From IMG/VR virus record IMGVR_UViG_3300048024_000800, positions 1 to 64,000 of that record: a stretch of DNA of 64,000 bases; one strand, written 5' to 3'. The notes under the pieces are model-generated. The model saw nothing but the letters and a program-made list of their open reading frames with translations. It did no database searches and was not told the DNA's origin. The position numbers and the translations under genes were made by a program. This document shows positions 26,936 to 41,000 of the stretch, one piece after another (position 1 is the stretch's first letter; each line of letters starts with the position of its first letter). The DNA is from a virus.

Positions 26936-29900
26936 GTGAAAAAGGTATATTTACATGGTAAGATGGGGGAGAAATTTGGCTCGGAGTGGCATTTTAATGT
27001 TAAGACGGTTCCTGAGGCTTTAAGGGCTATAGACTGCAATTGCGAGGGTTTCCTTGATTATTTCCAGCAAAAAATAAATGAGGGGGATAAATATTTTATT
27101 TTTAAAAAAGATTATAGAAATATAAAGAGCAAGGAAGACTTCGAGGGTAGTCTTGTACTTAATCAGGATGAGGCCTTGTCGGAAATAGAGTCGGAAGAGA
27201 TTCATTTAGTTCCGTCTGTTCAGGGAAGTATTCCGGGTTTTTTCGCTGCTGCCTCGGCTTGGGCTGCTAATTTTTTCACTGTAACTACTCTTATTAATAT
27301 TGTAGTTATGACCGCCATAAGTTATGGCATCGCTATGCTTACAAAGCCCCCTGACGAGGAGGAGGTCGATGTTAAAACTATAACCTCTAAGTCTTATGTT
27401 ATGAATGGGGCTTCTAACAGGGCTGCCCAAGGAATTCCTGTTCCGATTGGTTATGGAAGATTGATGGTCGGTTCTGTTAATATAGGGCTTGAGCGAGCGA
27501 TTAAAAAATCTTCTTTTTTGCGATCCGAAAGTGATCAAGTTTTACAATCTTTTTCTACTACTAGGTTTTTGGAATTAATCTGCGAAGGCCCTATAGAGGG
27601 GTTTGTCGATCAAAAGGGAGTTAAGTTAGCTCAAGAAGATTGGGAAAAAGCTGTTTTTTTAAATGAGGTTCCTGTGAGAAATGAAGATGGAACATATAAT
27701 TATATATTATCTGAAGAAAAGAATCAATCTGTAGTAGTGGATCAAATCTCAGACGTAACCACAAGTATATCTATATCTACCGGAGATGAAGATGACTTTT
27801 CTCAATCCACTTATTTTTCTGATGGGATAAATTATATCAGGGAATATAATAAGGTTATGTATGGGCCATCTCCTTATACAATAAAGAATCAGGCTTTTCT
27901 CGTTGAAGATGAGGATTCAGGCCTCCAGGAAATAGAAAAAGCTAAAAAATACGGAGCTAAGATATTTTCTCATTTTGTTTCTAACGTTAGTGTTGGGCAG
28001 TGTATTTTTTCTCTTGCCGCAAGATTATCAAAGAGCGATACACAGGGGAACACTTTCCCTGAAACTTGCAGGTTTGCTATTCTAGTTCAGAGATTTGATG
28101 GAGAATTTAATATCCTAGATAAACAATCTGGGTGTCGCGTCAAAATCTCAGATGACTTTAGGGTGAATCACGGAGAAATTGGTATTTACGAAGATGAGAG
28201 CGCGAGAGGAAGAGATGGAAGAAGTATCGAAAAGTGGGAGTTTGGATTTAGGTTTTACTGGGAGAAGCTTAAAGATGAGGAAATGCAAGGCGAGAATCTT
28301 GTGATGTTTCCGATATTTAGGCCTAAAAATATTGACGAGGCTGTCGAGTCTTTTCGCACAGACGCTCATTTTACAGAAAAAGCCAAAAGCTTTGAAGATT
28401 TTGTAGATAGGAACGAAGAAGCTTATTCTTCGTATAAAGAAAAAATAAAAAGTTCGGGTATTTTTTGCGTAAACGGGATCGCTACGGAAAGTTTTGAGTT
28501 TCAAATAAGTTGCGATTTTGATTTTAATTTTGGAACTTCAGAGATTAATGAGGGTATAACGTTTAAAATTATTAAATTAAGCCCTGAATACGATCCGTCT
28601 ATCTCTGGAGAGCAAGATATAGCCGGAATGAGAAAGGTTCGTTCAATGTCTTTCGTAAGCGTTCAGGAGAAGGTCGACTGTTCCTTAAGGTATCCTCATA
28701 GTGCAATTTGCTCTGTGGAATTTGACAGTAGGAATTTTGAGAATACTCCTAGTAGAGCTTACCATTTAAAGCTTAAAAAAGTTCTTATTCCTTCTAATTA
28801 TGATCCAATATTAAGGAAGTATATAGACGATAAAGGAAATAAAACTCCATGGGACGGATTGTTTAAGGGGCAACAGACTTCTGTCGAATCCCTCAATTCA
28901 ATTAGCGATTTTCACAAATACTGGACAGATAATCCGGCTTTTATTTTGTTTGATTTGATACAAAATCCAAGGTTTGGTGTTTCTAGGTATGGCCTTGAAG
29001 AAGGTTCTATAGATAAGTGGCAAATTTATAAAATAGCAAAATACTGTGATGAGTTAGTTAATACTGATTATATTGTGGAGACAAAAACTCAGATCCTTAG
29101 ATCTTTTTTTACAAGTGGAGTTGTTAAGTTTGATAAATACTCTGACATTCTGGATGGAAATTATGGTTATATGGAAATTTCTGTAGATGATAATTTTTTC
29201 TATAATTCTGGCGATAATAGAGTGCTCTTGCAGTCGAAAAAAGTAGGTAGAAGTGATTATTCTCCTCTTGGGCTAAATAGGGATGACCCTTGTACTTCTG
29301 TAAGTCTTGAAATGATTTTTGATGAAATTTTGGGTAGGGAGCCTACTAGCGAGGAAGTTTCTATTTATGAAGATTTTTCTATTGGTCGTGTTTGCGATTC
29401 TTTAGTTTTTAAATTGAACGAGCAGAACCCTCAGTCAGTATTTCTAGACAGCGATTTCAAAAAAGAGTTCGGGAGCGGGTCTCAGTTTGCTGGTAAAAAA
29501 ATAGCATTCTTCTCTTCAGATCATAACTTAAGTAGTTTTTCTCCAGATGTAAAGCTTAAGATACAGAAGGATTCATGCCTTAAGAATGGAAGATTTGGTA
29601 TAGAAGAAAGAATACTTTTAGACGCTGACCCTGTTTCTAGAAAAATATATGTCTCCGGACCAAGTTTTAAAGGAGACTTTAAACCTGTTTTAAATCCTTG
29701 GGGAGACGAATTGTATTTAGGGGGCTGCGCTTGCCAGGTGAATCACCCACTTGTTGAGCCTAGGTTTTCTTCTAATTTTTATATAACTGATCAAACTGAT
29801 GCGTTGTCCGCCTTAAATCACGTTTGCTCTATTTTTAGGGGCATCCCAAGCTATTATTCAGGGAAAATAAGCTCCAACCATGACTTTCCAAAAAAAGCAA

Positions 29901-32080
29901 GGATGCTTTTTACTAATTCTAATATACATTCTGACGGCTTTTCGTATTCAGGGAGTCATAAAGCTCAAAAGTACACCAGCTCGCTTGTTAGGTTTAATAA
30001 TAAAGAGAAAAATTTTGCACCAGATGTCATTGTTGAAGAGGATTCAAAAGCTCTTCAAAGAATAGGGTTTCAGCAAAAAGAAACTATTGGATTTGGGATT
30101 ACTTCTGAGTCTCAAGCTAGAAGGCTTGCTAGATGGACTCTTCATACTGCTAATTCGGAGGTTGATGCAGTGTCATTTAAAACGTCGCTCCCCGCAAGCT
30201 TATTACATCCTGGTTCTGTTTTTGAAGTGTCTGACGAAATGAGGGTTGGTAAAGGTCGAAGTGGAAGAATTTCTGAGATAATTATGACTAGAAATTATGA
30301 TTTGCTGAATGAAGAAAATGAATCTGCTCTTATTGAGGATCCCTATATTTTGCTTGACAAGTTCGTAAGTCAGGGTCCTAACCCTTCAAGGGTTGAGCTT
30401 TCTGTATCTGTGGGCATAAGTAGCGGGTCGTTTTACTCAATAAATAATAGATCGTTAGAAGAAAAAACTGTGGACGATCAAGACACTGAAATTGATAATG
30501 TGCAGTCTTCTCAGATACTTAGGTTTGACTGTTCCGTTGGTAGCTTAGGTGAAGTTGACGAAAGGCCTATTGGTGTTGGCCGACCTTCTATACTTGAAGA
30601 TTTTTTGTTAAAAATAAGTTTAGAGGTTGATTCTAAGAATAACTCTTTTAAGGCTTATAAGCATGGATTTGTATCTGGGTCAAGAGTTAGATTTTTATCT
30701 AATGGAATTTTGCCTGCTGGGTTGGATGTTAATCGAGTTAATGATCGTTCCTACTTTATTATTAATGAGACTGACCATACTTTTCAAGTATCAAAAACGA
30801 ATAACGGCGAACCTGTTTTTATCTATAACGAAGGGTTTGATGCTTTTCTTCAAAGAGGAGGTTCTCATTTTGTTTGCCCTGAAAACTTAAACGGGAAAAC
30901 TTCCGCCGCAACTTTAGAATATTTAGGGCAAATACAAAAAGGTGCAAATTTTTCTATAAGCGGTAATGTGAATTCTGAAGTTAGTAACGTTGGGACTACT
31001 TCTTTAAACTCTTCTGAGCTTTCTAGTATAGGGGTATTAAATACTAGTTTTGCTAATTTTTTGTCGTGGCAATATTCTACTATACTTGGGCAAATATACA
31101 TTTCTTCGAAGGAATGGGTTTTTTCAATTGATTTTGGGTGGGTTTACGTTAGTTATATTATTGATTCTCCGGTGGGTGATAGGTGGATATTTATCGAAGA
31201 TATGGGGTGGACCCTTATAGATGCCGCGCAAGATTATTGGTGGATACCTTATTACCACGAACATCAGACTATTAGCCCTTGGGTTTTTAAATCTGACAAA
31301 AATGAACTTTTTATTCGAGACTCTGATTGGGCCAGCAAGAAAAAAACTGATTATGTTTATATAGGCGGATATTCTCATAATCCTTATGGTAAGAAATTTT
31401 TAATAACTTATGTCTCCGAAAGCTCTTTGGGTTATTGGGTTAAACAGCCAAGCCTCGAGCTAACTGAAGGAAGCCCTTCCGATCCCCCTTCGTCGCCGGA
31501 ATCTGTAGATGTAAGTGGTCCCCATCAGGACAGTTCTTCATTGGATCATATTTACTACATAGACAGTTTAAGTTCTGAGCAGGGGAGTGAGGCTATAGGA
31601 GTTAAGCTTTTAAGCTCTCAGCCTTTGGGCTCAAGGATTAATCCTAACGTAATAATCGAAGGGTTCGAAAGTGAAAATCATAATTTCAACGCGTTAATTA
31701 ATAAAAAATGGGAGGCAGTTTATATTGACGATCTTAATCTTGAGCTTATAGCTTCAAATCTAGAGGCTGCTGATTTTCTGCAAGATTCTTATCAAATTTA
31801 TGATCATGGAAAGGTGAAATACGAGAGTGTTGCTTCCTCTATTTTTTCAAATTTTTTAGAAAAAAAACTGTATAGAACTTTATCAGTAAAAGAGTTGCCT
31901 GATGGAGAATTTGAAGTTTCTGGTATGGAGTATAATTTTCAAAAATTTAAATCTGTTGATGAAAATGAATCTTTGAGGACTCCTTATTTTCCTATACCGC
32001 CGCAGGCAGATATGAGTGTTCCTGATTCTCCTTCTGATTTGCAACTTGAAGATAATACTTATAGGGGTGTATTTAAGTAA
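26936..32080 (+). CDS. Tail tip/host-specificity protein, fused I-J type
   Basis: 1714 residues from GTG. Residues 1-~100 resemble lambda gpI ([13 protein letters not shown]...[10 protein letters not shown]), followed by a hydrophobic segment near residues 118-140 ([19 protein letters not shown]). From ~155 the J-type core begins: [16 protein letters not shown] and [15 protein letters not shown]. Further J-like parts are [15 protein letters not shown] and [16 protein letters not shown] near residues 940-1080. A DUF4214-like unit sits near 790-846 ([13 protein letters not shown]). Residues ~1365-1510 are Trp-rich repeats ([25 protein letters not shown]). It builds the central tip that contacts the host receptor. 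I and J are separate in lambda, so the fusion is notable. Confidence 0.88.
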   Translation: MKKVYLHGKMGEKFGSEWHFNVKTVPEALRAIDCNCEGFLDYFQQKINEGDKYFIFKKDYRNIKSKEDFEGSLVLNQDEALSEIESEEIHLVPSVQGSIPGFFAAASAWAANFFTVTTLINIVVMTAISYGIAMLTKPPDEEEVDVKTITSKSYVMNGASNRAAQGIPVPIGYGRLMVGSVNIGLERAIKKSSFLRSESDQVLQSFSTTRFLELICEGPIEGFVDQKGVKLAQEDWEKAVFLNEVPVRNEDGTYNYILSEEKNQSVVVDQISDVTTSISISTGDEDDFSQSTYFSDGINYIREYNKVMYGPSPYTIKNQAFLVEDEDSGLQEIEKAKKYGAKIFSHFVSNVSVGQCIFSLAARLSKSDTQGNTFPETCRFAILVQRFDGEFNILDKQSGCRVKISDDFRVNHGEIGIYEDESARGRDGRSIEKWEFGFRFYWEKLKDEEMQGENLVMFPIFRPKNIDEAVESFRTDAHFTEKAKSFEDFVDRNEEAYSSYKEKIKSSGIFCVNGIATESFEFQISCDFDFNFGTSEINEGITFKIIKLSPEYDPSISGEQDIAGMRKVRSMSFVSVQEKVDCSLRYPHSAICSVEFDSRNFENTPSRAYHLKLKKVLIPSNYDPILRKYIDDKGNKTPWDGLFKGQQTSVESLNSISDFHKYWTDNPAFILFDLIQNPRFGVSRYGLEEGSIDKWQIYKIAKYCDELVNTDYIVETKTQILRSFFTSGVVKFDKYSDILDGNYGYMEISVDDNFFYNSGDNRVLLQSKKVGRSDYSPLGLNRDDPCTSVSLEMIFDEILGREPTSEEVSIYEDFSIGRVCDSLVFKLNEQNPQSVFLDSDFKKEFGSGSQFAGKKIAFFSSDHNLSSFSPDVKLKIQKDSCLKNGRFGIEERILLDADPVSRKIYVSGPSFKGDFKPVLNPWGDELYLGGCACQVNHPLVEPRFSSNFYITDQTDALSALNHVCSIFRGIPSYYSGKISSNHDFPKKARMLFTNSNIHSDGFSYSGSHKAQKYTSSLVRFNNKEKNFAPDVIVEEDSKALQRIGFQQKETIGFGITSESQARRLARWTLHTANSEVDAVSFKTSLPASLLHPGSVFEVSDEMRVGKGRSGRISEIIMTRNYDLLNEENESALIEDPYILLDKFVSQGPNPSRVELSVSVGISSGSFYSINNRSLEEKTVDDQDTEIDNVQSSQILRFDCSVGSLGEVDERPIGVGRPSILEDFLLKISLEVDSKNNSFKAYKHGFVSGSRVRFLSNGILPAGLDVNRVNDRSYFIINETDHTFQVSKTNNGEPVFIYNEGFDAFLQRGGSHFVCPENLNGKTSAATLEYLGQIQKGANFSISGNVNSEVSNVGTTSLNSSELSSIGVLNTSFANFLSWQYSTILGQIYISSKEWVFSIDFGWVYVSYIIDSPVGDRWIFIEDMGWTLIDAAQDYWWIPYYHEHQTISPWVFKSDKNELFIRDSDWASKKKTDYVYIGGYSHNPYGKKFLITYVSESSLGYWVKQPSLELTEGSPSDPPSSPESVDVSGPHQDSSSLDHIYYIDSLSSEQGSEAIGVKLLSSQPLGSRINPNVIIEGFESENHNFNALINKKWEAVYIDDLNLELIASNLEAADFLQDSYQIYDHGKVKYESVASSIFSNFLEKKLYRTLSVKELPDGEFEVSGMEYNFQKFKSVDENESLRTPYFPIPPQADMSVPDSPSDLQLEDNTYRGVFK
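32067..32073 (+). promoter_or_regulatory. Candidate late promoter element before the giant fibre
   Basis: GTGTATT, then eight bases, then ATG 32082; it sits inside the end of the tip gene. Same spacing class as at 3545 and 63898. Confidence 0.2.
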
Positions 32081-32081
32081 G

Positions 32082-35000
32082 ATGGCTACAACAATATTAG
32101 GGTTAAAGTTTAAGGTTAATGATCTTTCTGCTAGGTATGAGGTTGTTGGGACGTCTGACAATTACTCTTTTTCTTATGATCTTGGTAAGGGCGAGGACCT
32201 GGTTGAGAGCTCTGTCAATAATCAATACAGCAAGTCTATAGATCTTCTAGGAAATTATGGCGTTTTTAATGTGCGGGTTTTTGCCGAAACTTCTCTGGGG
32301 ATAAGGTCACAATTTATTGAAGAAAATGTAGTTATCTCTCCTCCAAGTTTTGGTGGAACTTATACGTTTTCTAAAATTCAGATGTCTTCACTTGGTAAAG
32401 ATTTTGATCCGTTTATAAATAAAGCCGCTAGTCAGCAGGATAATTTATTAAACTGTTCTTCTGTGTTTGCCGGTAGGCATGTAAATATAAAATGGGAGGT
32501 ATCTCCTCCTCCAGGCCACCCTTTGGAGGGGCAATCTATTTCTTCAGAATTAATGTCCGATCCTTTTTTTGATCACTTTGAGTTAAGTCTAAAAAGTGGA
32601 AACCCTGGCCTAGATATCTCCAGTTTAAGCTCTTCAGAGCCTTTGATGAATACTCTTAAAACTGAAGAGGTTAATGAAGCGCTCTCTAATTATCGAGAGA
32701 ATTTTTTAAATATAGATAATTATATTTTTGAGGATTTAGATTTAGCTAGAAATTTAGACCTTCAAATTGTGTGCGTGGATTCTCTTGGTGATACGTGCAC
32801 AGGTTTGATTAGCGGGTTTAATCCTGCTCCTGTTTTGAGTAGTTTTTCTAATTCCACTTCTTCATCTAAGACTTCTTTTTCTTGGAGCTCTGAAGATTTT
32901 GACTTTAGGAATGTTCAGGTTTCTTACCTTGCTGTGCCTGATGGGCATTCTATATATGATGACCAGGATCTTCAGAATAGTATACTTCATTTAGAGTCAT
33001 TAAGTGCAGCAAAAGAATATATAGCTTTACCGGATTTTAGTTATCAGGTTGGAGATCTCGCGCTATATTCTGATGATAATGTATATAGAGCTACTCAAGA
33101 TCATATAGTTGACTCTTTGAACGGCCCTGGAAATTTAAATTTTTGGGAGGAAGTCGGGCCTAAGGTTAATTTTCATTCTGATACAGAAACTGTTAATTTG
33201 AACTTTTTTGAGAATGTCCAGTTGTGGGGATTCAATTATTACTATTCTTTATTACCTTTTGATGAGTTTGGGGCTGGAGATGTTTTTAATGTTACCAGTG
33301 AAGGCTTAAGTAGGAAGGGTGAGGGTGGTGAACTTAGGAGTTTTAATACGTCTGTTGCGATTAGTGATTTAAATTTTAGGGAGCGAGGCGATGATCTAGT
33401 TTTTTCTTGGGGCTTTTTTGATGAAAAAGGTAATAAGTTGGACCTTACTGATTATAGGGTTAAATCTGATAGCATTGATGCAAGTGAGCAGCTGTTTGTT
33501 CAGGCTTACATTTTTGATGTAGACACTCTTGATGTTGTTTACGATATTGACCCCCTAGATCCCTCTATCTTTGATTATTTTGAATACAATAGAGATTTAA
33601 ATAATTCAATATATCTTCAGGGAGGTTTTCCTCCTTACGCTCAAGAGTTCGATCCTGGTCAAGTTTATTCTCCTGATGGATCCAATAATTGCGCTTTTAT
33701 TGAGGGGCAGTATAAAATTTTTAAGTCTGTAGCTCAGAACAGCTTTACTTCTCCTTATGTTCGTCCTTACTATAAGGATTGGATTAGCGAGAATAATTAT
33801 TATTCTGTTTCTGATGAAAATATTGTAAAATACGATGGGGCCTTATATAAAGTTATACAAGACATTGGGCCTCTCGCTCCATCTGTGGTTGGTTTTTTTA
33901 ATGAAGAGTTCCTGTCTGAGAATTCTGAATATTATTCTATAGGAGATTTAGTTTTTGCTCCTGATATTGATATTGAAATTTTTAACCCTTCTCTATCTTT
34001 TAATGTTGGGGAGTTGGTTTTTTATAGAGGGTCTGTTTACAGATGCCTTTCTTCTCAGTCTAAAGGTAACGCAATTTATCCGAATTTAGATTCTGAATTT
34101 TGGCGTAAAGAAAATCCGGTTGAAGATTTTTCATGCTCTGTCTTTAAACTAATATACGATTCTTCGATCGAGCCAATGGGGGTAAGTCCAGCTTCAGTTA
34201 ACTCGGGTTGGGAAAGGGTTACTCCAAATAATAACTCTGATTATTTTTCTTTATTTGCTGGGCCTTTCAATTATAATGTCGTAGAGTGGAGCGAAGATTA
34301 TGATTTTTATGAGGGAGACTTTACTGTTTATGGAAATGATATTTGGATATGTCTCGCGCCAAATAGGTCGCAGCGACCCCCTGAATATTCTAGCTCCTGG
34401 AGCAATCAAATTTTTTCGTCAGATTCAAATTCATTTCAAGATATAGTTGCTGATTATAAGTTTGAGGATATTGTATTCCATAACGATCAGGTTTATAAGT
34501 GCTTATCTGATAATCCTACTGGCGCGCCTATATCTGCTATCAGCGAGCCTAATAGGAGTTCATTAAGTAATTATTTAGATTCTCAGTGGATTCCTTTTTG
34601 GGAAGAGGATCTAAGTGACTATGGTAACGTATTTGGTCATGTAGGTATCCCCGAAAGCGGAAAAAGAGATATAGGCATAGATGTTTCTTTGGTCAATCTC
34701 AATGGCGACATATTAGACTCTTCGCGAATTATTGCGACTAATCCTCCTCCAAGAATATTACCGCAAGGCTTTAGTGTTGACAGTACAAGCATGGCTTCTA
34801 GGGTTAGATTTAATTTTAATTACGATCAGGGATTTCAAGAAAAAACAACGAAAGTCAATTTGTATAGATCTAGCTTTCCGGATTTCGATATAACCGGATC
34901 TGATAAATTTCCTCTTGAGCATATTGGTGCAGATTCTACATTCGTAAAGTCTGTGTTGGGTGCTGGAGATGCTACGTTTGGCGATAATATTACTGAAATT

Positions 35001-38000
35001 TTTGACGATCCTCCTTTATATGTAAACTCAGAAGGTATAGAGGAGGCTACTGGTTATTATTATAAAATTCTGCCTTTTGATGATTTTGGGTCCGGAGATT
35101 TGTTTGGAGTAAACCCCAGTAACGATGGAGGTCTTGACAAGATCATAGTTTACCCAAAAAACTTTCACAGTCAAAATCCAACAGATCCAATTGGAGAAAT
35201 TCCCAAAGCATCCCAACCAAACCTGGGTCCAGATGGGGGTATAATTTTATACGAATCTATTCCTGGTCCAGCGCAAAACTTAACTGGAGATACTGCGTTT
35301 GTAAACTACTTCTTGAATTGGGATATGCCTACTTCAGAAAGGGATGAGAATGATAATTTTGTTAAGAGAGTTCCTAATGATATTGATTATTATGAAATCT
35401 GGGAATCTACAGGTAAATATATAAACTACAGTTTGGATGGAGGAGTTAGTTCAAGCTTTTTGAATCAAACTACTAATCTAAATGGTTATAGAAGAATTAT
35501 TGGAGATCTTGAAAGCTATGGAGATGTACCTTTAGAGGCAATTGATATCGCAGAAAGTATAGTTGGTGCAAAAAATATATTTGATGTAGACGCTCGGTCG
35601 CTGTCCTTAGAAACCACTTACAAGGGGGAAGTTAATGATAGAAGATATTTTTGGGTAAGACCTGTAGATTTTGCAGGAAATAAGGGACCTTTTACTGGAG
35701 CCAAAAATTTCGATGGAGAGTACGTTGAGGGTTTAGAGTTAACACTGGGACAAGCAAAAACTACAGATATTGCTGACTTTGAGCAAAATATAACAAAAAC
35801 ATTTCCTAATACGGTAGCTTTGGTTCCCAATAACCCTTTTAAAAATCAAGACCCCAATAGTTCGTCTATATCTTGGGAAAGTCATTATTTGTATAATAAC
35901 GGAACTGGCTATTATATTTCTGCAGGTAGCACAGACGATAAATTTCTTTATTTTACGGGAAGTTCTTTAGAGTTAACTGAAGACCAAAAGAAGGAAGAAT
36001 TAAAGTTGGGTCAAGCTGGAGGAGGAACTCTTGACGACTCTAAAAATAATCCCCTTAGGAATGTAGTCTTTACTGGAGATTACGATTCTGTAAATTATCA
36101 TCCCGCTGGACAGGGGCAGGGTACCGACGATGAGCTTCCGGCAGTAGTAGATGATAGCGATTTTATAATAGCAAGAAATGTAAACGGCATAGCTTCTCCA
36201 ATGTGGCACGCATTTGCTAACGCATTGATTGGTAGTGCTCACATAGAAAATGCCGCTATTACAAATGCAAAAATTCATAACTTAACTGCAGACAAAATTA
36301 GAAGTGCAGAAATAAAAGGTCAAGATATTCAGGTGGGTCTTGGTGGGGGTAGCGGTCAAATTAGGAGCGCTGGCTTCGATGGTCTTGCTGATACTGGAAA
36401 AGGTTTTGTTGTTAGTGGAGACGGAAGCTTCGTTTTTGCGGCGGACGACGGAAGATTACACTTTGATGATGGCGAACTTGTATTAGAAGGAAAGCTTAAG
36501 CAAGTTGATGGTAAAGAATATACATTTATAGATTTAGATGCTTCGCCTGATTCTTTCTTTTATAGTGAATTGTCTGATGGAACATATGTTAGTGATGAAC
36601 CTCAAACCTGTGAAATTAGGGCGTCTTTTCAAAATAGTTTTGTTCAAGAAAATCAAGTTAGATTTAGAGTCAGTAATCCTAATAATGGATATGAATTTAT
36701 TAAGTATAGCGATTTTGATGATGATCCTACGACATATGGTAAATACAATATAAGCGGATTTAAATATGATCCAACCGATGGTGACTTTGTAGGCGGAGAA
36801 CCTAAGGTTGCTACTGCGGAATTTAATGTAACTGGATTTAATCAAATGATTAATACTGTTGATCCGCAGCTTACAACAATTATTGTTTCTGCATCAGGAT
36901 TAAATACCTCAACCGAAAGATCAATTCCAATTAATTTTGTAGCCGATGGAGCGGCTGCTGTATATGTAGAACTTGCTGCAACTCAACAAGTTTTTGAATA
37001 CGATTCGGATGGAAATGAGCTTGCAACGAATAGTGATCCTACATTAACTGCGACGGCATATAATGCTGATGGATTGATATATTACAACTTTATTTCTGGC
37101 GGATTGAGTTTGCAGAATTCAGTATCAAATTATTATCAAGTGACAGGTATACCTGAAAAATTTGAAGATATGCCGATAGCTTTTTCTGTGGATATAAGTG
37201 GACAAGACGATTCTTCTATACTTGCTTCTGATCGTTTTACATTTTTCGGAACGCATCCAGGTAAAGATTCGTATACTGTTTTTCTAACAAATGAAAATCA
37301 TACATATCCAGCAAATGAGAATGGGCTTGTTCATCCTGATGATCTTGAAGTAGGTAAAACTCAAGTTAGGTTTTTTAGGGGAACTGGAGAATATAGATAT
37401 GATCAAGCTGGTTCTGCAGATAAAAGTTTTAGTCTTGTTAGTGTCACTAGCAGCCATCAAAATGTTGTTACTCATTCTGAAGATCCACAAGGGGTTGGTG
37501 TTGATAGAAAACTTTTTGTTAAAATGGCCGCCTATCCTGACGATAAAAATGAGGGAACTTTTACAATAAAAGTAAAAGACAATCAATACAGCGATGTTAC
37601 TTTTGAAAAAATATACACCTACTCAAAATCAATAGAAGCTGCCAAGGGAAGAACTGTTGAGTTGTCTGCCGGTGCACAGGCTATTAAGTATGATACTGCG
37701 GGTGATAATCCAACACAAAATCAAACAGTTGAAATAACCGCATTTGCGACTAATTTCATTGCGGCAGCGCAATATGAATTTTTCATAGGAAATACTAAAA
37801 TTCAGAACAAAAATGTGGGTGCTACTATAGAAATTAACATTCCTGCTACTCATGATGGAACTGCAACAACAAGTAATCCAGACGACCCCACTAATTCTGC
37901 AACTTATAATTTACCTGTTACAATAGAATGTAAAGCATATGACACGACAAAAAATGATACTGGAGATGTAATCGACACTAATCCAAGGGCTACAGACCAA

Positions 38001-41000
38001 ATTACAATATTCGGTCTGAAGGAAGGCTCTAATGCTATAACTGTAATTCAGTCTCAGCAGTTTGTTAATGTTCCTGTAAAAAATGATAGCTCTGGTGGAG
38101 TAACTGATGTAGATGTTTCTAATACAGAAAATATATTAACTGTTTTTGATGGAACAAATCAATTAAATTATAAATCGGGCTCTGTTCCGACAGACATAGA
38201 TGATGGAGATATTGGTTTTTATGTTGCTGCTACTTCATCGTCTTTAACGGTAACCTCTGGGGCTGTTACCGGTCCGCCTAAGCAATTTAAAACAAGCATA
38301 GCTCAAGCCTCAGATTGGTTTACGAGCGAAAATTCAGCCAAAATAAATTATGCAATAACTGTAATTGACCATGATGAACAAAAAAGAGAATTAGATGCAG
38401 AACAAAATTTAGTTAAAACTTTTGATGGAACAATAGCAAGAAAAGTAGATTTAACTGCTGATGATCAAACAATAGAGTATGATTCCGCAGGAAATACTGA
38501 TTCGGGTCAAAAAATTACTCTTACCGCTACGGCACATAATACAATTGGAGATGTTTACTATAAATATACTGTAACAGATTCTAGTGGAGCTGTTGTTGAT
38601 AATAGTCTAGATGTAAGCGGATTTAACAAGGATGATACAGAGGTTAAATATACTGTACCACAAGTAATTGGCGGCCCTGTAAAAATTAAAGTTGAAATAA
38701 GTGAAAAGTCCGATGGAAGTGTTGTTCTAGCAACAGACGAAATTACAATTTATTCTTTGAAGAACGGATCTGATGTTATCACAGCAATCTTAAGTAACGA
38801 AGCTCATTCTTTAACCAAAGATTTTGAAGGAATAATCACTTCTACGGGAAGCGGAACAGATATTAAAGTTTTCCAAGGGACACAAGAATTAACATTTGTT
38901 GCAGGAACAGTAAACCCTTCGGGTGAGAATACTTTTACGGTAGAGGATTCAACTATAGGCGGAGTTACTAATGGAAGCATGGCCCAGCATGCAGATCAAG
39001 ACAAGAAGTATTGCGTTGTAGAACCTCATGACTTTAGCTCTTTCACTGGTCAATCTGCGACGATTACATATACAATAAAATTTAAAAATGACGTTGGAGA
39101 AACAGGCACCATAACGAAACAACAAACCTTCTCTATATCTCAAGAAGGAGAACACGCAAGAAAAGTTGATCTAACAGGAGACCAAGCTGTAAAGTATAAT
39201 ACTGCTGGAAGTTCTCCTGATCCTGATGAGATTACATTAACTGCAACCGCACTCAACCAAAGGTCAAGTTCGACTTTGCTATATAGGTACAGCCTTGTCG
39301 GAAATACAATAGGTACTCTTAAGGAGGGCAACAGCACTTACAACGAAGAGTTCATCAGTGAGAATACAATAAAGTATAATCCTCCTGACAATAAATTTAA
39401 GGTTGCTACTGTTATGGTTGAAATGCGTGAGGATGGAACTGATGTAGCTAAAGATACATTAAGTATTTATGGTATTCAAGACGGCTCTGATGTTATCACA
39501 GCAATATTAAGTAACGAAGCTCATACCCTACCTAAGAATTTTAATAACATTGTTGATTATTCAGGAAGCGGAACAACTATTCAAGTATATCAAGGTACTA
39601 CTGAGTTAGCTGTGGTCGACGACTCGACCACACTTTCTGCGGGAAAATACAAGATAAGTACAGCGGCAGCCGGTATACAAGCTAATCGATCGACAACAAC
39701 ATTAAATGAATTCGATAACGCATCAAATTTAACTGCAGATGCTGCAAGCATAACGTTTACCATAGAAGGAAAAGATTCTGACGGCAAAGATTTCTCAATT
39801 GTTAAGACGCAAACCTTCTCTATATCTGCACAAGGTATACTAGGTAATAGAGGGGTAGGTATAACGTTTAGAGGAGTTTATGATCCAACCGAAGAAGAGT
39901 ATATTGGCGCGGTTGATGGAGGGAACAGAGGTGATGTGGTTGAATATAATGGTTCATATTATTTGTGTATACAAGATAATGGGACTAAGGCAGGCTTATC
40001 AGTAAAAAACCCTACTGATGGCGCGTACTGGGAAGGGTTTGGTGCTGAGTTTTCAAGCGTAGCAACAGATATATTGTTGGCTCAAGACGCCGCAATAACT
40101 AGATCTTTGGTGATGGGCAAAAATACTAAAGATCCGTCGGGAAGCGGAGGAGTAATAAGAAGCGCAAATAAAACGGGATTTGGAGATGGTAACGAAGGAT
40201 TTTTCCTTGGTGATACTGATGTTGTTGAATTTGAAGTTGGTGATTCTGATTCTTTTATTAAATTTGATACTGATTCAGATAGAGTAGAAATTAAGGGTTC
40301 ATTGATTATTAATAGTAGGGATGATAGTAATTTAAATATTAATTCTATAGATGGAGAAGACGCAACATTTATTGGTGGTGGATATAATAATTCGATATCA
40401 GGTTTGGGTTCCTCGATTGTTGGTGGGGGAGAAAATGATATAAGCGGAAGGTTTTCTTTTATAGGTGGTGGTTTTAATAATAATATGGGCGACAATTTCT
40501 CTGCTATTGTTGCTGGATACAATAACGAAATGCCAAATACTGGAGAGCTGCATCAAGGAGCTAATCTTATTGGGGCAGGAATACATAATATTATTGACGG
40601 AGGAACTTCACAAACTATAGTAAATGGAAGCGAAAACCTTATTCATCAAACAGGAAATGTTGGGGACGAGCTTGTAGCTTTTGATGGTCAACAAGGTTGG
40701 CTTTCTCCAGGTTTTCTTGGAACTTTTTCTGGCTATGGAGGTGGAGGTTTGGCGTATAATAAAAGCGCTAATTTCGTAGATGGTCTGGCAGGTTGGGTTG
40801 AAAACTCTTGGTGGCCATCATACAAAAAAGATTGGGGTGTGAATACGTTAAGTAATGTATTTTATATTGGGAGTAACCGAGGAATAAGTCAAGGCGCCTG
40901 GGTTTATCATACCGATTTAAAGTGGTGCAATTTTTCGGATCAAAGTAGTGAAGTGTATAATGACGCTGAATATAGAATTTATGATAGTTTATATGGAAAA

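Noticed and set aside
32016-32081. Start of the giant fibre at 32016
   Set aside because: The extension [11 protein letters not shown] lies inside the tip gene in another frame. ATG 32082 directly after the tip stop begins a normal phage sequence.
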